64,000 nt of DNA from Microbacteriaceae bacterium VKM Ac-2855 (GTDB taxonomy: Bacteria; Actinomycetota; Actinomycetes; Actinomycetales; Microbacteriaceae): contig JABMLG010000002.1 of assembly GCA_013204985.1 (NCBI GenBank), positions 372,001-436,000 on the forward strand. Direction: 5' to 3'. The notes under the pieces are model-generated. The model was given only the letters and a program-made list of their open reading frames with translations. It was not told the origin of the DNA and did not search any database. The translations under genes and the position numbers were made by a program. Below are positions 46,838 through 55,242 of this stretch, piece by piece; the stretch's first letter is position 1; every line of letters starts with the position of its first letter.

Positions 46838-48028
46838 TCACACGAAAGCGGGCAACCCGGTGATGGCCCGCCCGACGATCAGCGTGTTCATCTCGCGCGT
46901 TCCCTCGTAGGAGTAGAGCGCCTCGGCATCCGCGAAGAAACGCGCGACGTCGTAACCGAGCACGATGCCGTTGCCGCCCATCAGCTCGCGGCACCAGGCG
47001 ACGGTCTCCCGCATCCGTGCGGTCGCGTACGCCTTCGCCATCGCGGAGTGCTCGTCGCGCTGCTCACCGTCGTCGAGCATCTGCGAGACGCGCGTGACCA
47101 TGCCGATGCTGGCCGTGATGTTGCCGATCGCGCGCACGAGGTGATCCTGCACGAGCTGGTGCTGGGCGATCGGCTTGCCGAACTGCACCCGCTCCTTCGC
47201 GTAGGCGAGCGCAGCGTCGTAGGCGCCCACCGCGACACCCACCGCCTGCCACGCGACCTCGGCGCGGGTGAGGCGGAGGATCTTCGCGGTGTCGCGGAAC
47301 GAGTTCGCGGCCTGCAGGCGCATCGACTCGGGTACGACGACACCGTCGAGAACGATGTCGGCGTTCTGCACCGACCGGAGCGCCTGCTTGCCCTCGATCT
47401 TCGTCGCCGTGAATCCGGTCGTCTCGTTCGGCACGATGAAACCCTTCACCTGGCCGTCGGCGACGTCCTTCGCCCAGATGATGGTGATGTCACTGAACGT
47501 GGCGTTGCCGATCCAGCGCTTGGCCCCGTCGAGGATCCAGTTGTCGCCTTCGCGGCGCGCCGTGGTGCGCAGACCCTGCGCGGAATCCGAACCGGACTGC
47601 GGCTCGGTGAGGCCGAAGGCACCGATGACCGACCCCTCGGCGAGCTTGGGCAGCCACTCGGCTCGCTGCTCGGCGGAACCGGCGACGCCGATCGACCCCA
47701 TCACGAGGCCGTTCTGCACACCGACGTAGGTAGCGATTCCAGCGTCGATGCGACCGAGCTCGAGGGCCACCCAGCCGCGGAAGACGGCCGAGTTCTCGAA
47801 CCGCTGCGTCTCGGGCCACGACAGCCCGAAGACGCCGGTGGCGTGCAGACCCGGGATGAGCTGCATCGGGAACTCGCCGCGCTCCCAGTACTCGTTCACG
47901 AGGGGCTTCACCTCGGTCTCGAGGTGGCGACGCAGACCGGCGAGCAGGGCCTTCTCCTGATCGCCGAGTGCGTTCTCGTAGCCGTAGAAGTCGGCGGCGA
48001 TCGCTTCGAAGGCGGGGGTGTCGTTCAT
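46838..48028 (-). CDS. Acyl-CoA dehydrogenase (glutaryl-CoA dehydrogenase-like)
   Basis: This 396-residue flavoenzyme oxidises an acyl-CoA at the alpha-beta bond. GAFGLTEPQSGSDSAQGLRT binds FAD, RVQFGKPIAQHQLVQDHL and MGGNGIVLGYDVARFFADAE follow, and YEGTREMNTLIVGRAITG carries the catalytic glutamate at the position used by medium-chain and glutaryl-CoA dehydrogenases. The tail GRAITGLPAF resembles glutaryl-CoA dehydrogenases more than short-chain enzymes. ATG 48028 is chosen; the frame is open further upstream but without support. Divergent from manA; no metabolic link to the glycan genes is evident. Confidence 0.88.
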   Translation of the reverse strand: MNDTPAFEAIAADFYGYENALGDQEKALLAGLRRHLETEVKPLVNEYWERGEFPMQLIPGLHATGVFGLSWPETQRFENSAVFRGWVALELGRIDAGIATYVGVQNGLVMGSIGVAGSAEQRAEWLPKLAEGSVIGAFGLTEPQSGSDSAQGLRTTARREGDNWILDGAKRWIGNATFSDITIIWAKDVADGQVKGFIVPNETTGFTATKIEGKQALRSVQNADIVLDGVVVPESMRLQAANSFRDTAKILRLTRAEVAWQAVGVAVGAYDAALAYAKERVQFGKPIAQHQLVQDHLVRAIGNITASIGMVTRVSQMLDDGEQRDEHSAMAKAYATARMRETVAWCRELMGGNGIVLGYDVARFFADAEALYSYEGTREMNTLIVGRAITGLPAFV

Positions 48029-48249
48029 CGGTCTTCCAGCTCCATCGCTCGGGATCCGCCTGAGATGATCAGGCTCTTCGAGCGTAAGAACGGTTACTGC
48101 TGCTGACGAATCGCTTGCCGATTCGCACCATCGCGCGCCGAGGCCGCCACGGTCGTTTTGTAGATCGCTGCTACCGTCGTGGCTGGTGCCCGCACCCGGC
48201 GCCGTGCCCGTTCCTGCGACGGGCGCACTCCCCACCGAGAGGCGGCGCC

Positions 48250-49491
48250 GTGTTCACGTCGATCCACAACACCCCCCGTGACTACGCCTGGGGCTCACGC
48301 ACCGGCATCGCCGAGGCGCTCGGCACGACTCCCTCCGGTCGACCCGAGGCGGAGCTCTGGCTCGGCGCGCATCCGGGGTCGCCCAGTCGCATGGTCGACG
48401 CGGCAGCAGTCGGCGGCGCCGAGACGTTGCCGGAGTGGATCGCCGCCGAACCCGCTCTGACGCTGGGGGGCGCCTACGGCTCGGTCGACCCGATCACCGG
48501 CGAGCCGCGACTGCCGTTCCTGCTCAAGATCCTCGCCGCCGGCGGCCCTCTCTCGCTGCAGGCTCATCCGTCGAGCGAGGTCGCCCGTCGGCGCTTCGTG
48601 GAGGAGGACGCGGCCGGCATCCCGCGCGACGCGGGTGTACGCAATTATAAGGATCCCTTCCACAAGCCCGAGCTGATCTACGCGATCAGCGAGACATTCG
48701 ACGCGCTCTGCGGGTTCCGGCCCATCGACGGTGCGCGCGACATCGTGACCGAATCGATCACGCGAGCCGAGGCGGCCGGTCTCGACCCGGAACCGCTGCT
48801 CGAGCTGCGCGGTCGCCTCCAGGGCGAGGCGGCTGACGCGCTCCGCGGCACCGTGCAGTGGCTGCTCGAGAGCGGCGACCGTGCGGTGATCGCGGCACTC
48901 GTCGCCGTCGTCGTCGCCGTCGCGGAGGCGGCCGGCGGCGAGACCCACTCGCTCGAATACGGCACCGTCCTCGACCTCCAGCGCGAGTACTCGGGTGATC
49001 CCGGAGTCGTGATGTCGCTGCTGCTGAACCGCGTGCGGCTGCGTCGTGGCGAGGCCATCTACCTCCCGGCGGGCAACATCCACGCCTACCTGCTCGGTAC
49101 GGGGGTCGAGCTGATGGCCGCCTCCGACAACGTGCTGCGCGGCGGCCTCACACCCAAGCACATCGATGTGCCCGAGCTGCTGGACGTGCTCGACTTCACT
49201 CCCGTCCCGGTGCCCTACCTCGAGCCCGAGAACCTCGGCGGGGGAGTCAGCCTCTACCGCCCCGACGTTCCCGACTTCGTGCTCGCCGTCGTCGAGCGCG
49301 CGGGCGACGAGGCGGCCTCCGAGCTCGCGATCACCGGGCCGGCGATCGCGATCGCGACCCAGGGCACGCTCTCGCTGGTGGGAGCGCACTCCGCGATCAC
49401 ACTCGGTCGCGGTGACAGCGCCTTCGCGACGCCGGATGAGGGTGCGCTGACGATCACGGGCCACGGCACGCTGTTCATCGCCACGGTCTGA
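48250..49491 (+). CDS. manA: Mannose-6-phosphate isomerase, class I
   Basis: ManA interconverts fructose-6-phosphate and mannose-6-phosphate, feeding GDP-mannose synthesis for the glycan locus. From GTG 48250 the protein has 413 residues. Zinc-site motifs are GGPLSLQAHPSSEVA and KPELIYAI; AGNIHAYLLGTGVELMAAS and DNVLRGGLTPKHIDV complete the cupin core. The opening IHNTPRDYAWGS is typical. Divergent from the acyl-CoA dehydrogenase with a 221-base gap in which I see no further gene. Confidence 0.93.
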   Translation: MFTSIHNTPRDYAWGSRTGIAEALGTTPSGRPEAELWLGAHPGSPSRMVDAAAVGGAETLPEWIAAEPALTLGGAYGSVDPITGEPRLPFLLKILAAGGPLSLQAHPSSEVARRRFVEEDAAGIPRDAGVRNYKDPFHKPELIYAISETFDALCGFRPIDGARDIVTESITRAEAAGLDPEPLLELRGRLQGEAADALRGTVQWLLESGDRAVIAALVAVVVAVAEAAGGETHSLEYGTVLDLQREYSGDPGVVMSLLLNRVRLRRGEAIYLPAGNIHAYLLGTGVELMAASDNVLRGGLTPKHIDVPELLDVLDFTPVPVPYLEPENLGGGVSLYRPDVPDFVLAVVERAGDEAASELAITGPAIAIATQGTLSLVGAHSAITLGRGDSAFATPDEGALTITGHGTLFIATV

Positions 49492-49553
49492 GCCGTGGGC
49501 GGCGGCTCGGGCGCTGGGGTCGCCCGGTCCGCGGCTCAGGCCGCGCTCGCCGC

Positions 49554-50513
49554 TCAGGCCACGCTCGAGGTCGTGCAGCTGAAGCTCCTGCGGTAGGCCG
49601 CCGGGGTCACCTGCAGCACCCGCACGAAGTGGTGGCGCATCACCGCGGCGGTACCGAAGCCCACGTCGGCGGCGACCGTCTCGAGCGGAAGATCGCTCTG
49701 CTCGAGCAGCTGTTGCGCGCGCAGCAGCCGCTGCCGGTTCAACCAGGCGGCCGGAGTCGTGCCGAGGTCGGCGCGGAACCGGCGCGCGAAGGTGCGCGGC
49801 GACATCAGCGCCCGGCGGGCGAGCTGGTCGACGCTCAGATCGCGGTCGAGGTTGTCGAGCATCCACTCGGTCACCTCGGCGAAGGAGTCGGCGCGCACAG
49901 CGGGCACCGGTGACTGCACGTACTGGGCCTGGCCGCCGTGTCGCTGCGGGGGGACCACCATCCGTCGGGCGATCACATTGGCGGCCGCCGCTCCGAGTTC
50001 GGTGCGCACCACGTGCAGGCAGGCGTCGATCCCGGCCGCGGTGCCGGCACTGGTCACGATCGTGCCGTCTTCGATGAAGAGCACGTCCGGGTCCACCTCG
50101 ACCGAGGGGAACCGGCGCGCCAGTTCCTCCGCGTGCATCCAGTGCGTGGTCGCGCGTCGACCGTCGAGCAGGCCGGCTTGGGCGAGGGTGAACGAGCCGC
50201 TGCACACGCTGAGGATCCACGCGCCGCGCGCGTGCGCCCGACGCAGTAGATCGGTGACGGCCGGGTCCACGGGTCCGCGACTGTGCGCGGGGACGGCGAT
50301 CAGGTCGGCGTGCTCGGCCGCCGAGAGATCGTTCTCGATCACCATGTCGAATCCGAGGCTGGTGCGCACCGGGCCGGGGGTGGGCGTGACGATGGTGAGT
50401 TCGAACACCGGGCCGCCGTGTTCGCGACGGTCGACGCCGAACACCTCGCAGACGACCCCGAACTCGAACGGGGCGAGATCCGGCAGGGCGAGGAGGGCGA
50501 TCGTGCGCAGCAT
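49554..50513 (-). CDS. GlxA-family transcriptional regulator (DJ-1/PfpI plus AraC domains)
   Basis: A 319-residue fusion. Residues 1-185 are a DJ-1/PfpI-like domain with ILSVCSGSFTLAQAGLLDGR around Cys104, the ligand-sensing fold of GlxA proteins. Residues 215-310 are an AraC-type double helix-turn-helix (LSVDQLARRALMSPRTFARR and ETVAADVGFGTAAVMRHHFV). Such regulators often control amino-acid or quaternary-amine catabolism. No target is obvious: neighbours are manA (convergent) and galE (divergent). ATG 50513 is directly followed by the first beta strand. Confidence 0.9.
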   Translation of the reverse strand: MLRTIALLALPDLAPFEFGVVCEVFGVDRREHGGPVFELTIVTPTPGPVRTSLGFDMVIENDLSAAEHADLIAVPAHSRGPVDPAVTDLLRRAHARGAWILSVCSGSFTLAQAGLLDGRRATTHWMHAEELARRFPSVEVDPDVLFIEDGTIVTSAGTAAGIDACLHVVRTELGAAAANVIARRMVVPPQRHGGQAQYVQSPVPAVRADSFAEVTEWMLDNLDRDLSVDQLARRALMSPRTFARRFRADLGTTPAAWLNRQRLLRAQQLLEQSDLPLETVAADVGFGTAAVMRHHFVRVLQVTPAAYRRSFSCTTSSVA

Positions 50514-50617
50514 AGTGGCACCATATCGCACTCCGTCGATCTCCTGCCATCGCGCGAACCCGCTCCGAGCAGACAGGGCTTCCGGGAGCGCATCTGCCGT
50601 TGCCGTGAGAAGCGCAG

Positions 50618-50693
50618 GCGACGCAACCTCGGTTGAGAGCGATGCTCGGCCTTGATCGGGGCTGACGTAGCTTCTCAGCCGAGGTTGCGTCGC
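50618..50693. repeat. Dispersed palindromic element, copy 2
   Basis: GCGACGCAACCTCGGTTGAG (50618-50637, continuing AGC) pairs with the arm at 50671-50693 (ending GAGGTTGCGTCGC) at all but two or three positions. It is a near-copy of 24661-24732, including the centre (CTCG, ATC, GGGGCTGACG). It lies in the 268-base divergent gap between the GlxA-type regulator and galE, so here it cannot be a simple terminator of an upstream gene. Confidence 0.92.
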
Positions 50694-50781
50694 GGTCGAT
50701 GAGGTCCGAGACGCTCGCTGCGATCCCGCGGCGACACCCCGTTTCGATAGGGTGGGCGCCACACGAGCAGAGGAGAGCACG

Positions 50782-51759
50782 ATGGCATGGTTGGTCACCG
50801 GCGGAGCGGGATACATCGGGACGCACGTGGTGCGCGCGTTCGCCGAGCAGGGCATCTCGCCGGTCGTCATCGACGACCTCTCCTCGGGTCACGCCGCGTT
50901 CCTGTCCGAGGGTGTGCCGTTCTACGAGGGCTCGATCCTCGATGAGGCCCTGCTCGATCGCATCTTCGCCGAGAACTCCATCGAGGGCGTGGTCCATGTC
51001 GCCGGCTACAAGTACGCCGGCGTCTCGGTGCAGCGCCCGCTGCACTGCTACGCGCAGAACGTCACCGGCACCACCCGGGTGCTGGCGGCGATGGAGCGCG
51101 CCGGGGTCCGCGACATCGTCTTCTCCTCGAGCGCGGCCGTGTACGGCAACGTCGATGTCGAGCTGGTCACCGAGGAGACGCCGAAGTCGCCCGAATCGCC
51201 TTACGGCGAGAGCAAGCTGATCGGCGAGTGGCTGCTGGCGGATGCGGGACGCGCCTTCGGGGTGCGCCACGCTTCGCTGCGCTACTTCAACGTCGTCGGC
51301 TCCGGCTACCCCGACGTCTACGACACCAGCCCGCACAACCTCTTCCCGCTCGTGTTCGAGGCGCTGCTCGACGGGCGCACCCCGCGGATCAACGGCACCG
51401 ACTACCCGACGCCCGACGGCACCTGTGTCCGCGACTACATCCACGTCGCCGACCTCGCCCTCGCCCATGTCGCGGCCGCGCGCCGCCTCGTGGCGGGCGA
51501 GAGCATCGAGCCCGTCTACAACCTGGGCAGCGGATCCGGAGCCTCGGTCGGCGACATCATGCGCGCGATCGCCGCCGGCACCGGTATCGCGTTCGAGCCC
51601 GAAATCGCCGCGCGCCGCCCCGGCGACCCCGCCCGGATCGTCGCTTCCGGCGAGCGCGCGGCCCGCGATCTGGGCTGGCGGATGCGACACACGCTCGACG
51701 ACATGGTCACCAGCGCGTGGAGCGCGCGAGAAGCCGCCTCGGCGACTACTGCGAGCTGA
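50782..51759 (+). CDS. galE: UDP-glucose 4-epimerase
   Basis: GalE interconverts UDP-glucose and UDP-galactose with bound NAD. The 325-residue protein starts at ATG 50782 after AGGAGA. Motifs are LVTGGAGYIGTHVV, HVAGYKYAGVSVQRPLHCY, SSSAAVYGN, catalytic YGESK, RYFNVVGSGYPDVYD and GTCVRDYIHVADLALAHV. In this locus UDP-galactose may be another donor for the glycosyltransferases. The last 15 residues are Ala/Thr-rich. Confidence 0.92.
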   Translation: MAWLVTGGAGYIGTHVVRAFAEQGISPVVIDDLSSGHAAFLSEGVPFYEGSILDEALLDRIFAENSIEGVVHVAGYKYAGVSVQRPLHCYAQNVTGTTRVLAAMERAGVRDIVFSSSAAVYGNVDVELVTEETPKSPESPYGESKLIGEWLLADAGRAFGVRHASLRYFNVVGSGYPDVYDTSPHNLFPLVFEALLDGRTPRINGTDYPTPDGTCVRDYIHVADLALAHVAAARRLVAGESIEPVYNLGSGSGASVGDIMRAIAAGTGIAFEPEIAARRPGDPARIVASGERAARDLGWRMRHTLDDMVTSAWSAREAASATTAS

Positions 51760-51853
51760 CCCTCGATCGGGGTGGGACGCCTCGGATCACGGATCCGACA
51801 CGCCGGTGTGTCGAAAACTCTCCACCGAGCATTGAGGGTTTACGATCACCGAC

Positions 51854-51882
51854 TTGACTCCCGGGAATGACACCGCTGTAAT
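51854..51882 (+). promoter_or_regulatory. Predicted sigma-70-type promoter of whiB
   Basis: TTGACT (51854-51859) and TGTAAT (51877-51882) are separated by 17 bases, giving a start of transcription near 51889 and a leader of about 40 bases before ATG 51930. This is the best promoter-like pair I found in the window. Confidence 0.55.
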
Positions 51883-51929
51883 TACAGGAGGCGTTCGAAC
51901 CGTTCGCCGATCACGGGGTAGGAGACGGT

Positions 51930-52262
51930 ATGGCAGTTCCTGAATATCGCTCCGGGGTCCCCGAAGACTGGTTCATCGATCCTGTCAGCCTCGGCGTGCC
52001 GGGCGTTCGCAAGCCGGCCGACGAGCCCGCGATCGACGAATCCGGCGCTCTCGCCTGGCAGGCGGACTCGCTCTGCGCGCAGACCGATCCCGAAGCCTTC
52101 TTCCCCGAAAAGGGCGGATCCACGCGCGAGGCGAAGAAGATCTGCACCTCGTGCGAGGTGCGGTCGCAGTGCCTCGAATACGCACTTCAGAACGACGAGC
52201 GCTTCGGCATCTGGGGCGGCCTCTCAGAACGCGAGCGCCGCAAGCTCCGCAAGCGCGCATAG
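51930..52262 (+). CDS. whiB: WhiB-family iron-sulfur transcriptional regulator (WhiB2/WhmD-like)
   Basis: A 110-residue Wbl protein. Four cluster-binding cysteines are C49, C72, C75 and C81 (LCAQTDPEAFFPEKGGST, then KKICTSCEVRSQCLEYAL), followed by the FGIWGGLSERERRKLRKR turn and basic tail. The PEAFFPEKGGSTREAKKIC spacing is that of WhiB2/WhmD, needed for septation in mycobacteria. Its neighbour in M. tuberculosis, Rv3260c, also sits in the manA/wbbL/rmlD region. Partner is usually the principal sigma factor. Monocistronic by appearance, 112 bases before the next gene. Confidence 0.95.
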   Translation: MAVPEYRSGVPEDWFIDPVSLGVPGVRKPADEPAIDESGALAWQADSLCAQTDPEAFFPEKGGSTREAKKICTSCEVRSQCLEYALQNDERFGIWGGLSERERRKLRKRA

Positions 52263-52374
52263 AGCTGTCGACGCAGTCCGAGGCGCGCACCGCGTCGCGG
52301 TATCGAGGGCGCGTCCGGCGACACGGCGGACGGCGACCCGGCGTTCCAAGGCTCAACGCTTAGGGTGGTCGGCG

Positions 52375-55242
52375 ATGTATCCACGAGTCACTGCTGTCCT
52401 GGTCGCGCGTAACGGCGAGGCCTATCTCGAGCGAACCCTGGCGGCCCTGCGAGCGCAGACCCGTCAGCCGGACGCGGTGGTCTTCGTCGACGCCGGCTCC
52501 CGCGACTCCAGTACCGACCTGCTCGCCGCCTTCGGACCCACGCAGCTCGTGCAGGTGAACGATGCACTCACCTTCGGGCAGGCCATCGTTCGTGCTCTGC
52601 GCGTGATGCAGCCGCCGGCGGGGGAGGACGAGTGGCTCTGGCTGCTCGCCCAGGACTCCGCGCCCGAACCGAACGCTCTCGCGGCCCTCCTCGGTGCGGT
52701 CGAGGTCGCGCCGTCGGTCGCCGTCGCCGGCCCCAAGCAGATGGATTGGTCGCGTCCCGACCACATGCGCAGCTACGGCGAGTCCGTCACGCGCTACGGA
52801 ACCACCGTTCACCTCATCGAGGATGAACTCGACCAAGGCCAGCACGACGTCAATCCGGACGTGCTCGCGGTCGCCGCGGGCGGGATGCTCGTGCGGTACA
52901 CGCTTTGGGAGGAGCTGGGGGGCTTCGACCCCGGCCTGCCCGTGGTGGACGACGCACTCGACTTCTGCATCCGCACACGCCTGGCCGGGCACCGGGTCAG
53001 CCGCGTGCCGGATGCGCGCGTCTCCACCGCGCGGATCGGGCTCGAACGGCCCGACGGGCGCCAGATCAGCAGCGGCGAACGCCGCCGCGCGCGCCAACAT
53101 CGCGTCGCCCAATTGCACCGCCGTCTGGCCTACGCGCCCGTCGCGCTGCTGCTGCTGCACTGGTTGTCGCTCGTGCCGCTGGCCTTCGGCCGCTCCGTCG
53201 TGCGACTGCTGCGCAAGCAGCCCGGCTTCGTCGGCGGCGAGTTGATCGCCGGCTTCGTGGTCGCCTTCGGCGCCACCAAGGTCATGCGCGCGCGCAAAGT
53301 GCTGCGCACCTCGAAGAACGTCGGTTGGAAGTCGATCGCCGGTCTGCGCATCCCGCTCGAGACGGTTCGCCAGCTGCGCTCGGTCCGCCACGACGCGGTC
53401 CGTGTCACGGCGGCGCGCGAGCGGCATCCGCTGCGCTTCTTCGGCGGAGGCGGCGTCTGGGTCGTACTCGTCGCCGCTCTGATCGGCCTCGTGCTGTACA
53501 CCCCGCTGGTGCCCGCATCCGCGGTCGGGGGTGGTGGGCTGCTGCCGTTGTCGACCGATCTGGCTCGACTCTGGGCCAACGCCGCGTACGGCTGGCGTGA
53601 CATCGGCGTCGGATTCGTCGGTGCGGCCGATCCCTTCGGCGCCGTGCTCGCCGTTCTGGGCAGCATCACCTTCTGGGCCCCGAGCTACGCGATGGTGCTG
53701 CTGTATCTCGTCGCTCTGCCGGTGGCGGCGATGGGCGCCTGGTTCATGGTCGCCCGCATCACCCCCAACACCGCGGCGCGGGCCTTCGGCGCCCTGCTGT
53801 GGGCCATCGCGCCGATGTTCTTCGCGGCGCAGACCGACGGACGTCCCGCTGCGATCCTGGTGCACGTGCTGCTGCCCTGGCTCTTCTTCGCCGGGTTCGG
53901 CGCTTACCGCTCGTGGTCGGCCTCCGCAACGGCCTCGCTGCTCGCCGCCGCTATCGCCGCGGCGGCTCCGGTTCTCGCGATCCCGCTGCTTCTGATCTGG
54001 ATCGTCGTGCTCGCGATGGCCGGCCGCAGGATCGGTCGTTTCGTCGGGATGCCCATCCCCGCCGCGGTCCTTCTGTTCCCCCTCGTCCTCGCTCGCGTCC
54101 AGGAAGGGGAGTTGCCCTATGCGCTCGCCGATCCCGGGGTCCAGCTCGCATCGACCACGCAAGATGTCTTCGCCCTGCTCGCGGGCGTGCCCACCGCGCT
54201 TCCGGGTTGGTGGCTCGAGGTGCTCGCGGGCATCGGCATCCCCGCGGGTTCCGCCAGCATCGCCACCGTGGTCTGCCTCGCCCCGCTGCTGCTCGCCGCA
54301 CTGTTCGCGCTGGTGGTGCCGGACAACATCCGTGCGCTCGGCGGGATCGGCATCGCCGCCCTCGGGCTCGTCACGGCCGGTCTCGCGCAGCACCTGCAGC
54401 TGACCACCGCCGGCTCGCAGCCGGTGACGGTTTGGGCGGGCACCGGCCTCAGCCTGTACTGGTTGGGTCTCATCGTCTGCCTGGCTCTCACGCTGGCGGC
54501 GCTGCCGAAGCTCACGGTGACGACGGGCGTCGTCGTGACAGCGACAGCGATTCTGGCGGTCGTTCCCTTAGCCGTGGCATTTCCCATGGGCACCGCGGCG
54601 GTCTTCTCCACCTCCGACCGCGCCGTTCCCGCCTACGTCGCCGCCGAGGCGGCCAACAGTCCGCGCGTCGGCACCCTGGTGCTGACGCCGCAGCAGGACG
54701 GCGGGCTGCTCGTGAACCTGGTGCGCGGTCTCGGTGACACTCTCGATGAGCAGTCCACCCTGGTCGCGACCGGGTCACGCGCGAATTCCGAGCTCGACGA
54801 GCTCGCCGCCAACCTCGCGTCGCAGAGCGGCTTCGACATCGCCCCCGAGCTCGACCGGCTCGGCGTGCGGTTCGTTGTGCTCGCGCCGGCTGCATCCGAT
54901 GAGCTGGGCGGCGACGCGGCCTCGGCGGTCCGCTCCCGTGCGGCGGTATCGCTCGACGGCAACGCCGTGTTCGCCGCCGTCGGGGATACGCAGTACGGCT
55001 TGCTCTGGCGGGTCGCCGATGAGAGTTCGGTCGCCGTGGTGGAGCCCCCGAGCGGTGTGGTCGGTCCCTTCGGTGGCATCTACCTGCTCGGGCTGCTCGT
55101 TGTGTTCATCGTCGCGCTGCTGCTGGCCGTTCCGACCGGCCTCTCGCTCGAGCGCGCGCGCTCAGGTGCGGCCGTGGCCGGCATCGACGACGAACCCGGC
55201 GAAGCGACAGGACAATTCGATGACGGAGGCGACGATGTCTGA
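52375..55242 (+). CDS. Giant membrane protein with N-terminal GT2 glycosyltransferase domain
   Basis: A 955-residue protein. Residues 1-260 form a GT2 domain (VTAVLVARNGEAYLERTLAA, VFVDAGSRDSSTDLL, AQDSAPEPNALAAL, then GGFDPGLPVVDDALDFCIRT). Residues 260-720 hold about twelve membrane helices, and residues 740-890 lie outside (AEAANSPRVGTLVLTPQQDG onward). A last helix near 905-925 and an acidic tail end it. The combination occurs in actinobacteria next to whiB and DUF5719 genes, where it is thought to build a cell-envelope glycan; substrate unknown. It overlaps the next gene by eight bases. Confidence 0.85.
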   Translation: MYPRVTAVLVARNGEAYLERTLAALRAQTRQPDAVVFVDAGSRDSSTDLLAAFGPTQLVQVNDALTFGQAIVRALRVMQPPAGEDEWLWLLAQDSAPEPNALAALLGAVEVAPSVAVAGPKQMDWSRPDHMRSYGESVTRYGTTVHLIEDELDQGQHDVNPDVLAVAAGGMLVRYTLWEELGGFDPGLPVVDDALDFCIRTRLAGHRVSRVPDARVSTARIGLERPDGRQISSGERRRARQHRVAQLHRRLAYAPVALLLLHWLSLVPLAFGRSVVRLLRKQPGFVGGELIAGFVVAFGATKVMRARKVLRTSKNVGWKSIAGLRIPLETVRQLRSVRHDAVRVTAARERHPLRFFGGGGVWVVLVAALIGLVLYTPLVPASAVGGGGLLPLSTDLARLWANAAYGWRDIGVGFVGAADPFGAVLAVLGSITFWAPSYAMVLLYLVALPVAAMGAWFMVARITPNTAARAFGALLWAIAPMFFAAQTDGRPAAILVHVLLPWLFFAGFGAYRSWSASATASLLAAAIAAAAPVLAIPLLLIWIVVLAMAGRRIGRFVGMPIPAAVLLFPLVLARVQEGELPYALADPGVQLASTTQDVFALLAGVPTALPGWWLEVLAGIGIPAGSASIATVVCLAPLLLAALFALVVPDNIRALGGIGIAALGLVTAGLAQHLQLTTAGSQPVTVWAGTGLSLYWLGLIVCLALTLAALPKLTVTTGVVVTATAILAVVPLAVAFPMGTAAVFSTSDRAVPAYVAAEAANSPRVGTLVLTPQQDGGLLVNLVRGLGDTLDEQSTLVATGSRANSELDELAANLASQSGFDIAPELDRLGVRFVVLAPAASDELGGDAASAVRSRAAVSLDGNAVFAAVGDTQYGLLWRVADESSVAVVEPPSGVVGPFGGIYLLGLLVVFIVALLLAVPTGLSLERARSGAAVAGIDDEPGEATGQFDDGGDDV

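Noticed and set aside
46838-48028. Orthologue of mycobacterial FadE25 on grounds of neighbourhood
   Set aside because: The C-terminal catalytic segment and tail look like glutaryl-CoA dehydrogenase, and the position differs from that of fadE25 beside purE.
48295-51690. A frame of more than 1100 codons on the minus strand across manA and galE
   Set aside because: It is antisense to well-supported genes and its translation is Arg/Asp/Gly-rich without family motifs, the usual shadow of GC-rich coding DNA.
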